Assembly: GCF_003265705.1 (NCBI RefSeq)
Contig: NW_020313045.1
Location: 3,179,746 to 3,243,745 of the forward strand
Length of the DNA: 64,000 bases
From: Callorhinus ursinus
Lineage: Eukaryota; Chordata; Mammalia; Carnivora; Otariidae
Reading direction: 5' to 3'
Numbering within the stretch: the first letter of the stretch is position 1; each line of letters starts with the position of its first letter. Position numbers and translations under genes: made by a program. The notes below the pieces were generated by a model. It made no database searches. It saw only the letters and a list, made by a program, of their open reading frames with translations, and was not told the DNA's origin. Below, one piece after another: positions 10,581 through 20,625 of this stretch.

Positions 10581-10974
10581 ATTTAGGAGATGGAGCTGTG
10601 GAACTGTAATTTCAGGCTTCCTTGGTCTAATCACACCATTTGCATTTTTTAGAATAAGTGACAGGCAGACTTATTTTTATTAGTAGAAGTCATAAATAGG
10701 AAAAGGTTCCTTGGCCAACTCTGAGATGTGTGCCTTTAAAAATGTCTCCACTGATGTATTAGCGAGGAAAGAAAATACGAAGCACGTTTTTGTTTCCGGT
10801 TTTGAAGTTGGTGCAATCAATGGGGTAGTAAAACAAAATGCAGGAAAACCCAGTCCATTTTTTTTCGATCGTCTGCCTTGTTTCTGACTTCTGTTTGTAT
10901 TGTAGGTATAATTTCTGAAGTATTTTAAGGTACATCTTTCATTTATCTTCACAGAAATCTTGTAAAGTAGTAAT
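10581..10974. other. Unclassified spacer
   Basis: AT-rich, with no recognised repeat or gene. The 90-codon minus-strand frame at 10680-10952 has no recognisable domain. Confidence 0.45.
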
Positions 10975-11042
10975 AACAGCTAATGTTTATGGAGTGCTGA
11001 TTATGTTCTGAGCACGGTGCTTAAGCACTTGGCAGGCATCAC
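10975..11042 (-). mobile_element. MIR, left part of a split reverse copy
   Basis: 'agctaatgtttatggagtgc', 'ttatgttctgagcacggtgc' and 'ttaagcacttggcaggcatc' are the reversed MIR 3' end. The expected continuation ('..aatcctcacaac..') is missing here and appears at about 11228. Confidence 0.7.
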
Positions 11043-11227
11043 GGGAGGCAGCAGAAGTTAAAGGGCACTGGACCGAGTGGTTGGGTGCTGAATCCTCGCT
11101 GGGTGATCTTGGGCAAGTCACGTAACCTCCTGTGCCTCAGTTTTCTCATCTGTAAATGCCTTTAAACTTGTAAAGCTCTTGGAAGAGCATCCAGCATATA
11201 AGAAGTGCTCAGAAAAATGTTAACTAG
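11043..11227 (+). mobile_element. MIR nested inside another MIR
   Basis: Forward MIR: 'ggcactggaccgagtggtt', 'gggtgatcttgggcaagtca', 'acctcctgtgcctcag', 'ttttctcatctgtaaatgcc', 'taaagctcttggaagagc' and 'gtgctcagaaaaatgttaac'. It sits between the two halves of a reverse-strand MIR. Confidence 0.75.
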
Positions 11228-11410
11228 CTCAATCTCCACCACAACCTGAGAGAGAGTTACTGGTATCTCCACTGGGGTGGTCATTACCTCCATTTTACAG
11301 AGGAGGAAAACTGAGGGCCAGAGAGAGAAGGCATTTACTTAAGCACAGGCAGCCAGTACACAAAAGAGCCAAGACTCTGTTAGGATCTTTGACTCCTGGT
11401 CCAGGACTGG
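11228..11410 (-). mobile_element. MIR, right part of a split reverse copy
   Basis: 'caatctccaccacaacctga', 'acctccattttacagagga', 'aaaactgagggccagagaga' and 'tacttaagcacaggcagcc' continue the reverse MIR that was cut near 11042. Confidence 0.75.
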
Positions 11411-11604
11411 CTCAATGACCAAAACCCCATGTCCTCTTCCAGAGATTATGGAATGTTCCAGGTCTAAAAATAACCACTAGAGTGATCTCTGTATGAAAGC
11501 CAAAGTCCATCGGTGAATTCAGGAGGACAGTAGGGAGGGAGGCAGCCACCTTCAGTGGCTGACGCTACCTCCATCCACCTGAGCTTGAGGAAAGAACGGG
11601 GCAT
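11411..11604. other. Unclassified spacer
   Basis: Nothing recognised. Confidence 0.4.
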
Positions 11605-11895
11605 TCACGTTAATAAGTAACATTAATCCACACCGAGTATCTATTGGTGCTTTCTGTTCCAGACACTGTGCTACATGATTCTCATGATCACTTTATTTAA
11701 TTATCACAGCAAGTCTGCAAGGAAGGTTCTCCACTGACCCTACGCTAAGTGTGGAAAAGTTGAAGCTCTGAGAGATACTTTGTCATCCACAGTGTCACAC
11801 AGCGAGTACCTGGCAGAGACAGGATTTGAACCTGGATCGGTCTGACTTCAAGCTCATGCTCTGAAAGCTTTCACCACTACTGTCCTGTGTTATCC
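11605..11895 (-). mobile_element. MIR
   Basis: 'ccagacactgtgctacatga', 'taattatcacagcaagtctg', 'gtcacacagcgagtacctgg' and 'gacaggatttgaacctggat' follow the reverse MIR order, including the 'gatttgaacc' block that corresponds to the tRNA-like T-arm (B box) region. Confidence 0.8.
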
Positions 11896-12249
11896 TCCAG
11901 TGGCCTCAGTCACAGAGGTCTGGGGAGCCTGAGCAGCTTTGCTGCTCCTCTGCCCTCCTGTCACCCTTCTCCAAACTCTCATAGGTGGGAACCTCTCACG
12001 AGTGTGGGTCCTGTGGAAGCTAGGTGGATCCTTCCATGGAGGTCTTTTCTATGAATTATCTTCTTGCCTTCCATTTGCCAAGCAAATTCAAAGAGTCTTG
12101 GCTATCAAAATATGATCAAAAGGTCACCGACCATGCCGCCATCCTTTGAACTTGACCGTGAACAAAATTGCCTAAGTCTGGGGTCGCACCTGACGCTGCA
12201 AGGCAGCCCAATAAAATTAATTAAATATAGAATGAATATCTTAGGATGG
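11896..12249. other. Unclassified stretch
   Basis: No repeat or gene recognised. A short AT-rich patch, 'ataaaattaattaaatatag', lies at 12211-12230. Confidence 0.4.
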
Positions 12250-12395
12250 CAATTGACATTTAGTGAGCATTGGCAATATACCAGATGCTGCTAGAGACTC
12301 TTCGTTTGCTGAGCCTCCCAACGCTGCCGACAGGAAGGCGTACCACGCCCGTTTTTGAGGGTGGATGGCAGCACTAAGCCACTCACCTGTTGTTA
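12250..12395 (-). mobile_element. Possible MIR
   Basis: 'ttgacatttagtgagcattg', 'ataccagatgctgctagaga', 'gctgagcctcccaacgctgc' and 'ggcagcactaagccactc' weakly follow the reverse MIR order. It is more diverged than its neighbours, yet it keeps several CpG sites. Confidence 0.4.
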
Positions 12396-13906
12396 GCTGC
12401 CTTCTTTTGGCAAATGAACCTAGCTTTCTATTTATGGTAGCGATAGTAGTATCCCTATACAAATACATTTACCTAAGTTTTTAAAAATGTTAGTAAAAGC
12501 TGGCAAAAATGTAGAAAGATATACCCCAAACACTGAAGTTCAGCTAATAGCGGCCTGGCAGTTTGTCCGGGCCTCTCCAGCCCTGATATTCTGTTTAACA
12601 AGCATCACAAGCCAAGGGTTTCAAAGAACCAATGGTGGGGCTCTCTTCTGTAAAGCACAGCATCACCAGCTCCTGTGCCCGACCCTCCACCCGCACCGAG
12701 GAAGGGGTGGGAGCATTCATGTGTGTGCATGTTCTTTTAAACCCCTGGCTGAACTTCCTTTTGGATCCAGAGCTTCCCATATTGGTTGGCTGGGAAGGCA
12801 CTTTCTCAGTTCCTCAACAACACGGTCGCCATGAAGGTCCGTGAAAAGTCTGCATGGAAAAGCCCGAGTCCTTGTGATTATCATTCCCCCGCCCTCAGGA
12901 ATCAGGATCTTAATTGTCTTTACCCCACTCTTCTTGCCTTCTTCCATTCTTGGGTGACTTGCTTTTTCTGCCCAAGTTCTCTCTTGCTTTGGAGGAGTCT
13001 GGATGTAGCTTTTTCTTCCCTTTGGGGAAATTCCTTTCCACTTACATTTGCATTGAGAGGGTCTGTGAAAGAAGCTAAACTCTTAATAAGCTGAAGTCTT
13101 ATGGGCTTCTCCATTCTTTTCATTCCTCTCATGGAAAACTCTGGCAACTGCCCACCTTAATAGCCATGTTTTTCTCCAGGTTCCATCTCTGGCCATCATA
13201 TGACCCCTGAAAGAGCCTTGTTGTGCCCAGGTGATATCAATTCCTTCAAGGGGCTCCATCTCTGTTCTTCCCCTTCCAGGCTTTGGGTCCTGTTGCGGGT
13301 CACCGGCACTGCCTTCACAGATGTTGCCAGCTGATTACCTCAATGAGCTGCTCCCTTTCATCATAGAGCATTTTCTATAGGTCAAGCATTTGCCCATCCA
13401 TTGGAATCTTCAGGCTTAGGCCACGCTAGCATGGAGGAAAAAGTCAGATTTCAAACAACCACATTGCTTTAGCTCTAATTGGATCTGCCTTGTGGGATAT
13501 CCAGCCCCACCATATTCCTCTTAAACAGCTATCTAGGAGGAATCCTGTGAGATCCAAGAGCTTGCACCCCTATATACCAGCCATTTCCATCTCTGCCGTG
13601 TCTTACTGGGACCATAGTGTCCATCTCCACAGACAACCCAATGGCAGCCACGCTGGCAACACCCTCCAAAGCTACCCATTGCTTGTCTTTCTATTGGCTG
13701 ATTTTCCCAGTGGAAATTGCTGGTACCATGGCTTTTGATGCTGAACACCCGTCAGTGTACACCAGAGATTTTTCTAGAACCTCAGTACTGGCCTTCTCAA
13801 TCATACTTCTCGCCTTTCTTCAAGATTGTCAATGAGCCAAGAGTTTAAAAAAAATCAGTTTTACAGTTTCTTAAGCATGTTCCACAGGGGTGATTTGACA
13901 CCTATG
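12396..13906. other. Unclassified stretch, no gene recognised
   Basis: About 1.5 kb without a named repeat. Several overlapping frames of 70-115 codons on both strands (for example 12487-12834 plus and 12717-12947 minus) cannot all be real, and none shows a domain. Composition is moderately GC with scattered CpG. It could be unique intron or intergenic DNA. Confidence 0.5.
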
Positions 13907-14141
13907 TTATTATCTTACATTTGTTTTTAAGATTTGTTTATTTGAGAGAGAGAGAGAATGAGATCGAGTACAAGCAGGGGTAGGGGCAGAGGGAGAAGGA
14001 GAGAATCCTTCAGCACACTCCCCGCTGAGCACCGAACCCGCCACAGGGCTGAATCCCGGGACCCTGAGATCATGACCTGGGCTGAAATCAAGAGTTGGCC
14101 ACTTGGCTGACTGAGCCACCCAGGTGTCTCTTATTGTCTTA
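13907..14141 (-). mobile_element. SINEC (CAN-SINE) with target-site duplication
   Basis: A reverse-strand copy: tail 'aagatttgtttatttgagag' first, then 'accctgagatcatgacctg' and the tRNA-like head 'ctgactgagccacccaggtg'. Flanks 'ttattatctta' (13907-13917) and 'ttattgtctta' (14131-14141) match at 10 of 11 bases, a readable target-site duplication, so the element proper is 13918-14130. The 84-codon frame across it is an artefact of the SINE. Confidence 0.92.
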
Positions 14142-14189
14142 AATCTCAAGGGTTTCCATGACACGGAGAAACCTTATTTACCATTCAGT

Positions 14190-14362
14190 ATCTCATGACA
14201 ACCTTAGGAAGAAGGTAATAATGATTACTGCCATTACAGAATCCACATTACAGATGTGGAAACGGAGGTTTGTTGGGGGAAGAGGGACTCGCGCATGGTC
14301 ACATAATGGATGCATTTGTAATCTAAACCTAAGGCCAAGATGCTATTCTGTGTCCTCTTAGC
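14190..14362 (-). mobile_element. MIR
   Basis: 'atgacaaccttaggaagaag', 'cattacagatgtggaaacgg', 'gcatggtcacataatggatg' and 'atctaaacctaaggccaaga' follow the reverse MIR order with moderate divergence. Confidence 0.6.
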
Positions 14363-15249
14363 ATAGGGGTGCATTTTCTGTGATGGTCCTCCTTTCAATA
14401 TTTACCCACGTAAGAACGTTTATGCTTTCCAGTGCACTTGCCCTGATTTTTGGCTCAGAAGTGTGGCCACTGTAGTAATACTCAATGTCAGTAATTCGCC
14501 AGGGCTGTCTTGTGCTTCTTGCAGGAGGTTCTTGGCCTGGCTGTAAGAACTTTCTTCTCCTGATGAGAACTTTATGTAATCAACCTGTGATTAAGAATGG
14601 AGATTTTCTAGCTGTTTTGTATTCTATGTTTTAAGGAAAAGTCCTGGTATGCAATACCTATTTTTATATCCAGATTCCAGAAAGAGGGGGTGTGAGCTTG
14701 ATCTAAACCCTAGGCAACCTGTTTTTTGTCTAAACGTCAAAACCATAACCTCTGACAACTGAGATCCAAAAAAAGACCAAAACAAACAAACAAAAAAACC
14801 CTCTGATCCTTGATCACCAAAAAAGTACACCCTTCACAGGTCATAGCATCGAGGCTTTTGGTGCTTGCCTGTAAACTAATATTAAATGTTTATACTTGTC
14901 ATAGCTATTGGGGATCCTCTGCCTGGAAGGATGCCACTGCCTGGCTCTTTTAAATACACACCAAACAACCTACCTTTTAATTTGAATATAATCAATTTTT
15001 CCTGTGACAGGAAGGCAGGGTTAAATGCCTAAATTAACCCAGGTCCACCACCAATATCTATTTTTAGTGAGATTTAGTTGTGGGGGAAAAATGTACTGGG
15101 TGAGACTCCCTCTGACCTGGAAAATGAGAGTGGCTTCAGTTGCTTTAATACCATTTCTCAAAAAAATATTCTTGATACACTGGACTTGGTGGAACTGGAT
15201 GGCCAGGAGAAAGGGTTTTCTTGGAGGGAGATGCGGTACAGAGAAGCTC
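14363..15249. other. Unclassified stretch with a MEF2-type site
   Basis: No gene or repeat recognised. A perfect MEF2 consensus CTATTTTTAG lies at 15058-15067. The A-rich run at 14766-14800 is low complexity. Confidence 0.45.
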
Positions 15250-15520
15250 ATCCAATTCAGAGACTCGTCCAGCCATCCCGGAGAGGATTTGGAAGAGACG
15301 GGGGTGGGGAGGGGGGAAGCAGGCCGGAAAAGGGAGGTCCAAGGACCAGCCCGTTCCCTTCAGGACCTCCATTCCTGGTTGGCGGGCTGGGGACCCGGGA
15401 ACATACCCCAGGATGGACCCCGATTCAGCAGAAGGGAGTTCGCACACAGCAGGAGTCGATGAAAGCTGTGTTTGATTCTGGAGCGCGCCTGCGCGGCTGG
15501 CTCAGGTGGCATTATTCATT
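15250..15520. promoter_or_regulatory. GC-rich patch, candidate regulatory sequence
   Basis: Locally GC-rich, with roughly a dozen or more CpG sites between 15275 and 15500 in an otherwise CpG-poor window. It contains GCGCCTGCGC at 15485-15494, one mismatch from the NRF1 consensus. It is too short and too modest to call a clear CpG-island promoter. Overlapping frames on both strands (for example 15078-15572 plus, 15145-15447 minus) are a by-product of few AT-rich stop codons and show no domain. Confidence 0.35.
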
Positions 15521-16079
15521 CAGTGCTGTTCCATACTTCACAGGAAAAGCACAGCAGGCTTATAATGCTTGAGTTTTTAAACATTTAGAAGGCTGTGATG
15601 CTATAAATAAGCTTCTGTGTCAGAGATTAAATCAACCAAGATGCCTGCCATGCCAACTTTATTTCTGAAACAACGTGTTTTCAACAGAAATCAAAATACA
15701 TGTTAATCCTTTCCTTCTGACAGGCTAATAGGAGCTTTGAAAACCTCAGTGGAGAGATACTGAGTGGAGGTAAGTAGTAGAAGCTGGGTCCGCGGGGCTT
15801 ATCTGTTGGAGAAGACAGCAGCCATCCGTGGGCTGGGAAATCTTTCGCCCGCACCTTTGGGGTGGTGCGGCTCAATCAGGACTGGGCTAGGCTGTCCGCC
15901 TCAGAAAAGACTTGGATACACCAACACAGAGGCTGTGTCTTTGAGATGGCTGATAACGGGTTAACAAACAGTTGTCCAGTCTAAAATCCATCTCTCTTTC
16001 TTTCTTTTGGTAACACACCAGTTTTCTCTGGAAACCCTCCTTCCCCCACTCGTAACCCATGCGGTTCTGTGTGGGTGAT
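15521..16079. other. Unclassified stretch
   Basis: Contains CTATAAATAA near 15600-15609, which fits a TATA or MEF2-like site, with no start or exon recognised around it. The right part may belong to the LTR-like block that follows. Confidence 0.35.
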
Positions 16080-16565
16080 TCCATCGCCCAGCTCCAGAGG
16101 CGGGACCGGCGGTGAGCAATCGGAGCTCCAGAGACGGGACCAGGGCTAACCAATCAGAGCTCCAGAGGCGGGACCAGGGCTAACCAATCAGAGCTGTCCA
16201 TCTCCTTGGCCCCCGCAATTGGTGTTCAGAGGTGGACCAATGATCAAGTGGGCAGATGGGTGTAGATCTGGAAGCGTGGCTGCAACTGTTGAGAAAGAGG
16301 AGCTCTCTTTTTTGCTGGGGTTACTGGCTCCGAGCTGCTGGACTTCATCATTGCCACCTGAGCACCCGGGACTGAAGCCAACCCAGAATAAAGCAGAGAT
16401 AAGAGATGGAGAATGATTCCCGATGATATTGTGTGAGCACCTGGCTACATTCTTGCTTCAAATCAGATGCACTCCTGGACTTGTCTGGGCGAACAAGTTC
16501 TATTCTTTTTATTAAGTGTGAGTTGGATTTCCGTCACTTGAAACTGAAATGGTTCTGATTAATTC
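16080..16565 (+). mobile_element. LTR-like block with CCAAT array and poly-A signal
   Basis: Order seen: a 34-bp tandem array with CCAAT boxes (16090-16191), further ATTGG/CCAAT at 16219-16243, AATAAA at 16387-16392, then 'tgagttggatttccgtcact' and 'tgaaactgaaatggttctga' before 'ttaattca' near 16565. The last part resembles the 3' end of ERVL-group LTRs. The 5' edge, primer-binding site and target duplication were not found, so a solo LTR is an inference; a unique regulatory region is the alternative. Confidence 0.4.
16090..16195 (+). repeat. 34-bp tandem repeat (3 units) with CCAAT boxes
   Basis: Three adjacent 34-base units at 16090-16123, 16124-16157 and 16158-16191, plus 4 bases of a fourth. 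Each begins 'agctccagag(g/a)cgggacc'. Units 2 and 3 end 'gctaaccaatcag', while unit 1 ends 'gtgagcaatcgg'. Units 2 and 3 differ at a single position, so the last duplication is more recent. CCAAT lies at 16150-16154 and 16184-16188. Confidence 0.85.
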
Positions 16566-17074
16566 ACTAGTCCAGCTGATTAATTAAGCCAAACTGGTCA
16601 ATTCACTGATAAAATGTATTTATGGATTTATCAACCTGTTGTTAGACTAGATTATTCTCATGTAGTGAAATTGGCTGGTTTGACAGCCCAGGGCAGACTC
16701 AACTCTAGTGAAAGGGGGTGGCCATGAGACCCCCCAGCAGGGACAAAGGGTGGTCCTGAGGAGGTGCGCAGACGTAGGCTGATACAGAGGACTGCTATTG
16801 GGGACTGGGCTGTGTTGGTGGAAGATTGTTTGGAAGAAGTAGACTTCAGCCAGGGACCCGTAGCCTCCAGGGATACCTTTAAGGATGTGATAAGATTATA
16901 CACCTTCTCCCTAGTCCGATGCTCTTTCCCACAAAATTTTCCATATAATTTTGGGTGGCTCACAGATTCACAGAAACCCAGTTATAGGCCCCCGGGGATT
17001 CTGGATCACACCTCAAGAACCTAGGCAGATGATTTATCTTTTCTATTTTATAAGATCTCTTGTGAATGGTACAT
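16566..17074. other. Unclassified stretch
   Basis: No gene or named repeat recognised. If the block to the left is an LTR, this could be host flank or decayed internal sequence. No retroviral primer-binding site or gag-like frame is visible. Confidence 0.4.
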
Positions 17075-17285
17075 ATTTACTGGCTAAGATATTTGAGGAC
17101 TTGTCTCAAGCACTGTACTTAACATATAGTACTTGTATTTCTACAATGACCTATGGGGTAGATGCTATTACTATCCTAATTTTACAAGCGAGTAATCAGA
17201 AATACAAGAAAAAGTTAGGTACCTTGCTCAAGGTCACAAAGCTTTAAGTGAGCAAAATCCAAACCTCAGGCTAGAAGACACAGGA
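17075..17285 (-). mobile_element. MIR
   Basis: 'caagcactgtacttaacata', 'atgacctatggggtagatgc', 'tattactatcctaattttac' and 'ctcaaggtcacaaagcttta' follow the reverse MIR order. Confidence 0.75.
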
Positions 17286-17499
17286 GGTCACATTCTAAAT
17301 CACCTCACTGACTTTATAAATTACTCTACTAATGGGTCACAATGCATACCAGTTTATAATGGTTTGAATCTTTACATTTAACTTAAATGCATCATGACAC
17401 AGTTTAAATGCATTGCTTCATGGAGGTGATATGGGAGGACATCGATTCCAATCCCACATTCGACAAATGACTTAGAAGTTACTTAGTGTCTGCGACTGG
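17286..17499. other. Unclassified spacer
   Basis: Nothing recognised. Confidence 0.4.
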
Positions 17500-17906
17500 T
17501 TCTTTATATGGGGAGTGTGGTTGGTATGTTTATATATTTTTTTCCACTTTCCTTATTTAAGAATATTTTGGAAAATCGCAAAAGCAAAACATACTTTAAA
17601 ACCTCAACCCAGAAATGAACAGCAGTCAGTGGTCCTGCTTGTACCATCTCACTCCCCAGAGGTGACCAGTTTTCAAGTTGGGTGTGTATTTTCTTAGCTC
17701 TTTTCTGTGGACTTACAGTCTTCCCACAACATATGTGTAGAGTTTATTTTTAAACAAAAATAGAATCATTTATCTTGGTACCTTTCCATGTCAGAGGTAC
17801 ATATAGATCTACCGGAGTGTTGCAGATGCGCTACACTTAATCCACAGATACAGAAATATATAGTTCCTTCATCCTTCCTTGACTAAGGGACATTTCAGTT
17901 GCTTCC
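17500..17906 (-). mobile_element. Old L1-like relic, left part
   Basis: The segment ends 'gactaagggacatttcagtt' then 'gcttcc'. It resumes after 18043 with 'ctctgctgcagtgaataccc', as in the old L1-type phrase '..gacatttgggttgtttcc..ctgcagtgaacattc..'. It is interrupted by a younger L1 tip. Confidence 0.5.
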
Positions 17907-18042
17907 TTTTTTTTTTTTTTACAACATTATTGACTATATTCCCTATGCTGTACTTTTCGTGACTTATTTATTTTATAACTGGAAGTTTGTTCCCCTAAAT
18001 CCCTTTCACCCACTTCACCCATCCCCCACCCCCATTAAAAAA
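17907..18042 (-). mobile_element. L1 3' UTR fragment nested in an older relic
   Basis: After a T tract, 'acaacattattgactatatt', 'ccctatgctgtacttttcgt', 'cttatttattttataactgg' and 'atccctttcacccacttcac' are the reversed L1MA/L1MB 3' UTR. An A-rich run follows (18036-18044). Confidence 0.65.
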
Positions 18043-18210
18043 AATTATTATCTTAAACTCTGCTGCAGTGAATACCCTTGTCAATATAGCTTTGCTCACA
18101 TGACTGGATATTTGTATACAACAGATCCTTAGAAGTAGAATGGCAGGGTCAAACCTGCTTCTGTAATTTAAAGTAAATGCATGAGAGACCATTTTGGGCA
18201 TTATTAAAGA
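18043..18210 (-). mobile_element. Old L1-like relic, right part
   Basis: 'tgctgcagtgaatacccttg', 'atagctttgctcacatgact', 'tccttagaagtagaatggca' and 'gggtcaaacctg' continue the relic cut at 17906. Confidence 0.55.
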
Positions 18211-18649
18211 GATTCCAGTGAAATATCTTAGAGCAGGCTAGGTTTAGCTCTTTTTCCTGTGTTTAGGATCATTCGGGCGTGAGGACAGTGTGCCCTCTTG
18301 GTTGCTCTGGTTGTCATACTCCCCCTGGGGCCTCCTTTACATTCAAGAGCTCATCTGAGTCCTGTCTTTCCCTGAGCTGCCTGGGGCTTATGTGGATTGT
18401 GGTAGATTTGGAGCCAGCTTCCCACGCTGTGCACACCTCACTTCTGAGCACATGCTGCCCACCTGCAGACCCAGCTGGAGCCTGGGAGTGGCTGCCCAGC
18501 CAGGCCGTGACTGATGGTACCCTCAGTGATGTCCTTGGCCAAAATCTGAAACATTGTGCCACCACGGTTTGCTAAGAGTGAAAGGGAGATCCCTAAGAAT
18601 GGTTACTCAAGACATGGATGCTGGAGGCTTACAGCCTTTGACAAAACCT
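18211..18649. other. Unclassified stretch
   Basis: GC-richer than its neighbours. A 98-codon plus-strand frame (18279-18575) has no domain, flanking splice sites or support, so it is not called a gene. Confidence 0.45.
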
Positions 18650-18790
18650 CATTAATTGGTTCATTTCTTTAACAAATTCTTTTTCAGTATCTACTATGAG
18701 CCAAGCACCCTGACAGGAGTCTGGGATACAATAAGTCACCAAAAACGCAGATGGCCCCCTACTCATGGCAACTCTAACAATAGAGCGGTG
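18650..18790 (-). mobile_element. L2 3' end
   Basis: 'tggttcatttctttaacaaa', 'cagtatctactatgagccaa', 'gcaccctgacaggagtctgg' and 'gatacaataagtcaccaaaa' are the reversed L2 terminus in order. Confidence 0.7.
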
Positions 18791-19059
18791 TACTCTCTTC
18801 TTGCCATTTTTGGATTTCCATCTTAGAAACACGGAGAATGAAAGGTGAGTTTGAGAAGGTGTTTTGGAAGCCAGAACAAATCAACCTGAGGTGGAGTGGA
18901 AGACAAACTCCCCTCGAAAAAAGCAAATGACGTTCCACACGGCAATGGTACGTCAACAGGATATTGATAAGATAAAAAATTAAATCAAACAGTGTTAATC
19001 ACTTTGCCTTCATCCCCACTTCCTCCCTCACATTCATCTTTGTTTCCCCCACCCCTGCT
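18791..19059. other. Unclassified spacer
   Basis: Nothing recognised. Confidence 0.4.
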
Positions 19060-19390
19060 GAGGGACTCGCTTGGGCCACTTTACTGTGGGCACCAGCACC
19101 TCTGATGGACCAGGATTGAACCCTGACTTGAGCTCAGCCAATCAGATTCTCTCCTGGGGACTTGCAATTATAGCATTGAACCCAAGTCAGCCTTTCTTGG
19201 GGTTGGGGGGGAGGGTTATCTGGGAAGAATTTAAAAGGTGGAAGCATGCCACAGCCCATGTGCAAATGGAACAAAGGTGAACCTGCAGAGGAAGAGGGAA
19301 GGAAGCAAGGAGAAGTAAAAAAGCAAAGAAGGGCACAATGAAGTCCCAGAGAGAGCGAGCTGGAGAGGGGAGTTCCTTTGAAACAAATTT
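19060..19390. repeat. Probable old repeat, family not named
   Basis: 'cagccaatcagattctctcc' followed by 'tggggacttgcaattatagc' is a phrase I associate with a dispersed mammalian repeat. A similar CCAAT/ATTGG-containing phrase occurs near 50470-50520. Edges and family are unknown. Confidence 0.3.
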
Positions 19391-19684
19391 TCTTTCTCAA
19401 TTCAATTTAATTAACATATGCAGTATTGTTAGTTTCAGAGGTAGAGTTTTGTGATTCATCAGTTCCTTACAACACCAAGTGCTCATTCCATCACGTACCC
19501 TCCTTAAGGCCTGTACCCAGTTACCCACCCACCTCCCCTCCAGCAACCAACCCTCAGTTTGTTCCCTAGAGTTAAGAGTCTCTCCTTTTATGTTAGAATT
19601 CTCTCCTGAGATCAAGAGCACTTCTTATTCTTGCATGCTCTGAACCTTTCCTGGATCATTCGAACAGATCCCTGTTTTTTCCCC
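19391..19684 (-). mobile_element. Carnivoran L1 3' UTR fragment
   Basis: 'caatttaattaacatatgca', 'gttagtttcagaggtagagt', 'gtgattcatcagttccttac', 'aacaccaagtgctcattcca' and 'ccagttacccacccacctcc' are the reversed 3' end of the L1 type typical of carnivorans. Confidence 0.8.
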
Positions 19685-20625
19685 AGTTGTCTCGAGAAAT
19701 AATTGTCCTAAATGCTATGTAAGTTTAAGGCACACATCATCATGGTTTGATATACGTATATTGTGAAATGATTACAATGGGTTCAGCTGACATCCATCTT
19801 CTCATATAGATACAATGCGAAGAAAAGAAAGAAAAAAGAATAAAGAAAATGTTTCTTTCTTGTGATGAGAACTCTTAGGGTTTGTGCTTTGAACAACTTC
19901 CTACATATGATTCAGCAGTGTTAGCTATAGTCGTGATGTTGAACATTATATCCCTAGTAGTTTATCTTATGGAATTTTGTACCTTTTGACCACCTTCCTC
20001 CAATTACCTCTCAGCCTCTAGTCACTACAAGTTTGATCTCTTTTTCTATGAGGTTTTTGTTTGCTTAAGGTTTCACATATAATTGAGATCATACAGTATT
20101 TGTCTTTCTCTGTCTGACTTATTTCACTTAGCATAATGCCTTCGAGGTCCACCCATGTTGTCACAAATTGTAGGGTTTCTTTGGGTTTTTTTTTTTATGG
20201 CTGAATAATATTTTGTTATAGATATATAGCACAACTTCTTTATCCACTCACTGTCGATGGACACTTAGGTTATTTCCATATTTTGGCTCTCGTAAATAAC
20301 GCTGCTACGAACATGGGGTGCAGATATCTTTTTTTGAGTTAGTGTTTTCATTTCCTTTGGGTATAGTCCCAGAAATGGAATTGCTGGATCATAGGGTAGT
20401 TCTATTTGTAACTTTCTGAGGATCCTCCATACTGTTTTCCAGAGTGACGGTGCCAGTTTATAATCCCCCCAACAGTGCACCAGAGCTGCCTTTTCTCGGT
20501 GCATTCGTTATCTCGTTTTTCTGATAACAGCCTTACTAACGGGCGCGAGGTGATATCTCATTGTGATTTGGATTTGCATTTTCCTAACCTGCTTTTCCTT
20601 GAACTAACATGGTGGTTCCTTTTCC
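19685..20625 (-). mobile_element. Older L1 fragment (3' UTR and end of ORF2)
   Basis: Begins 'gtctcgagaaataattgtcc', 'gtaagtttaaggcacacatc', 'atggtttgatatacgtatat', then 'tctgacttatttcacttagc', 'ttatggctgaataatatttt', 'ggacacttaggttatttcc' and 'ggaattgctggatcataggg'. This is the reversed tail of an L1MB-like element running from the 3' UTR into ORF2. It lies next to the younger L1 tip on its left. Confidence 0.85.
20265..20504 (-). pseudogene. L1 ORF2 C-terminal remnant
   Basis: The minus-strand frame contains 'LWKTVWRILRKLQIELPYDP' and 'IPFLGLYPKEMK', the conserved far C-terminal part of the L1 ORF2 protein. Only about 79 codons stay open. The reverse transcriptase and endonuclease domains are absent, so it cannot act. 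Confidence 0.85.

Noticed and set aside
12487..13147. Cluster of 68-115-codon frames on both strands
   Set aside because: Overlapping in all directions with no domain, repeat-like scatter of stops and no splice context.
15250..15520. CpG-island promoter of a gene
   Set aside because: CpG density is raised only over about 250 bases, and no exon or splice donor follows in either direction.
15025..15572. Several 80-164-codon frames on both strands
   Set aside because: They overlap in a GC-rich patch where stop codons are rare, and none has a recognisable domain. Mutually overlapping frames on both strands argue for composition, not coding.
16080..17060. Complete endogenous retrovirus
   Set aside because: Only an LTR-like block is visible. 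No primer-binding site, gag/pol-like frame or second LTR was found.
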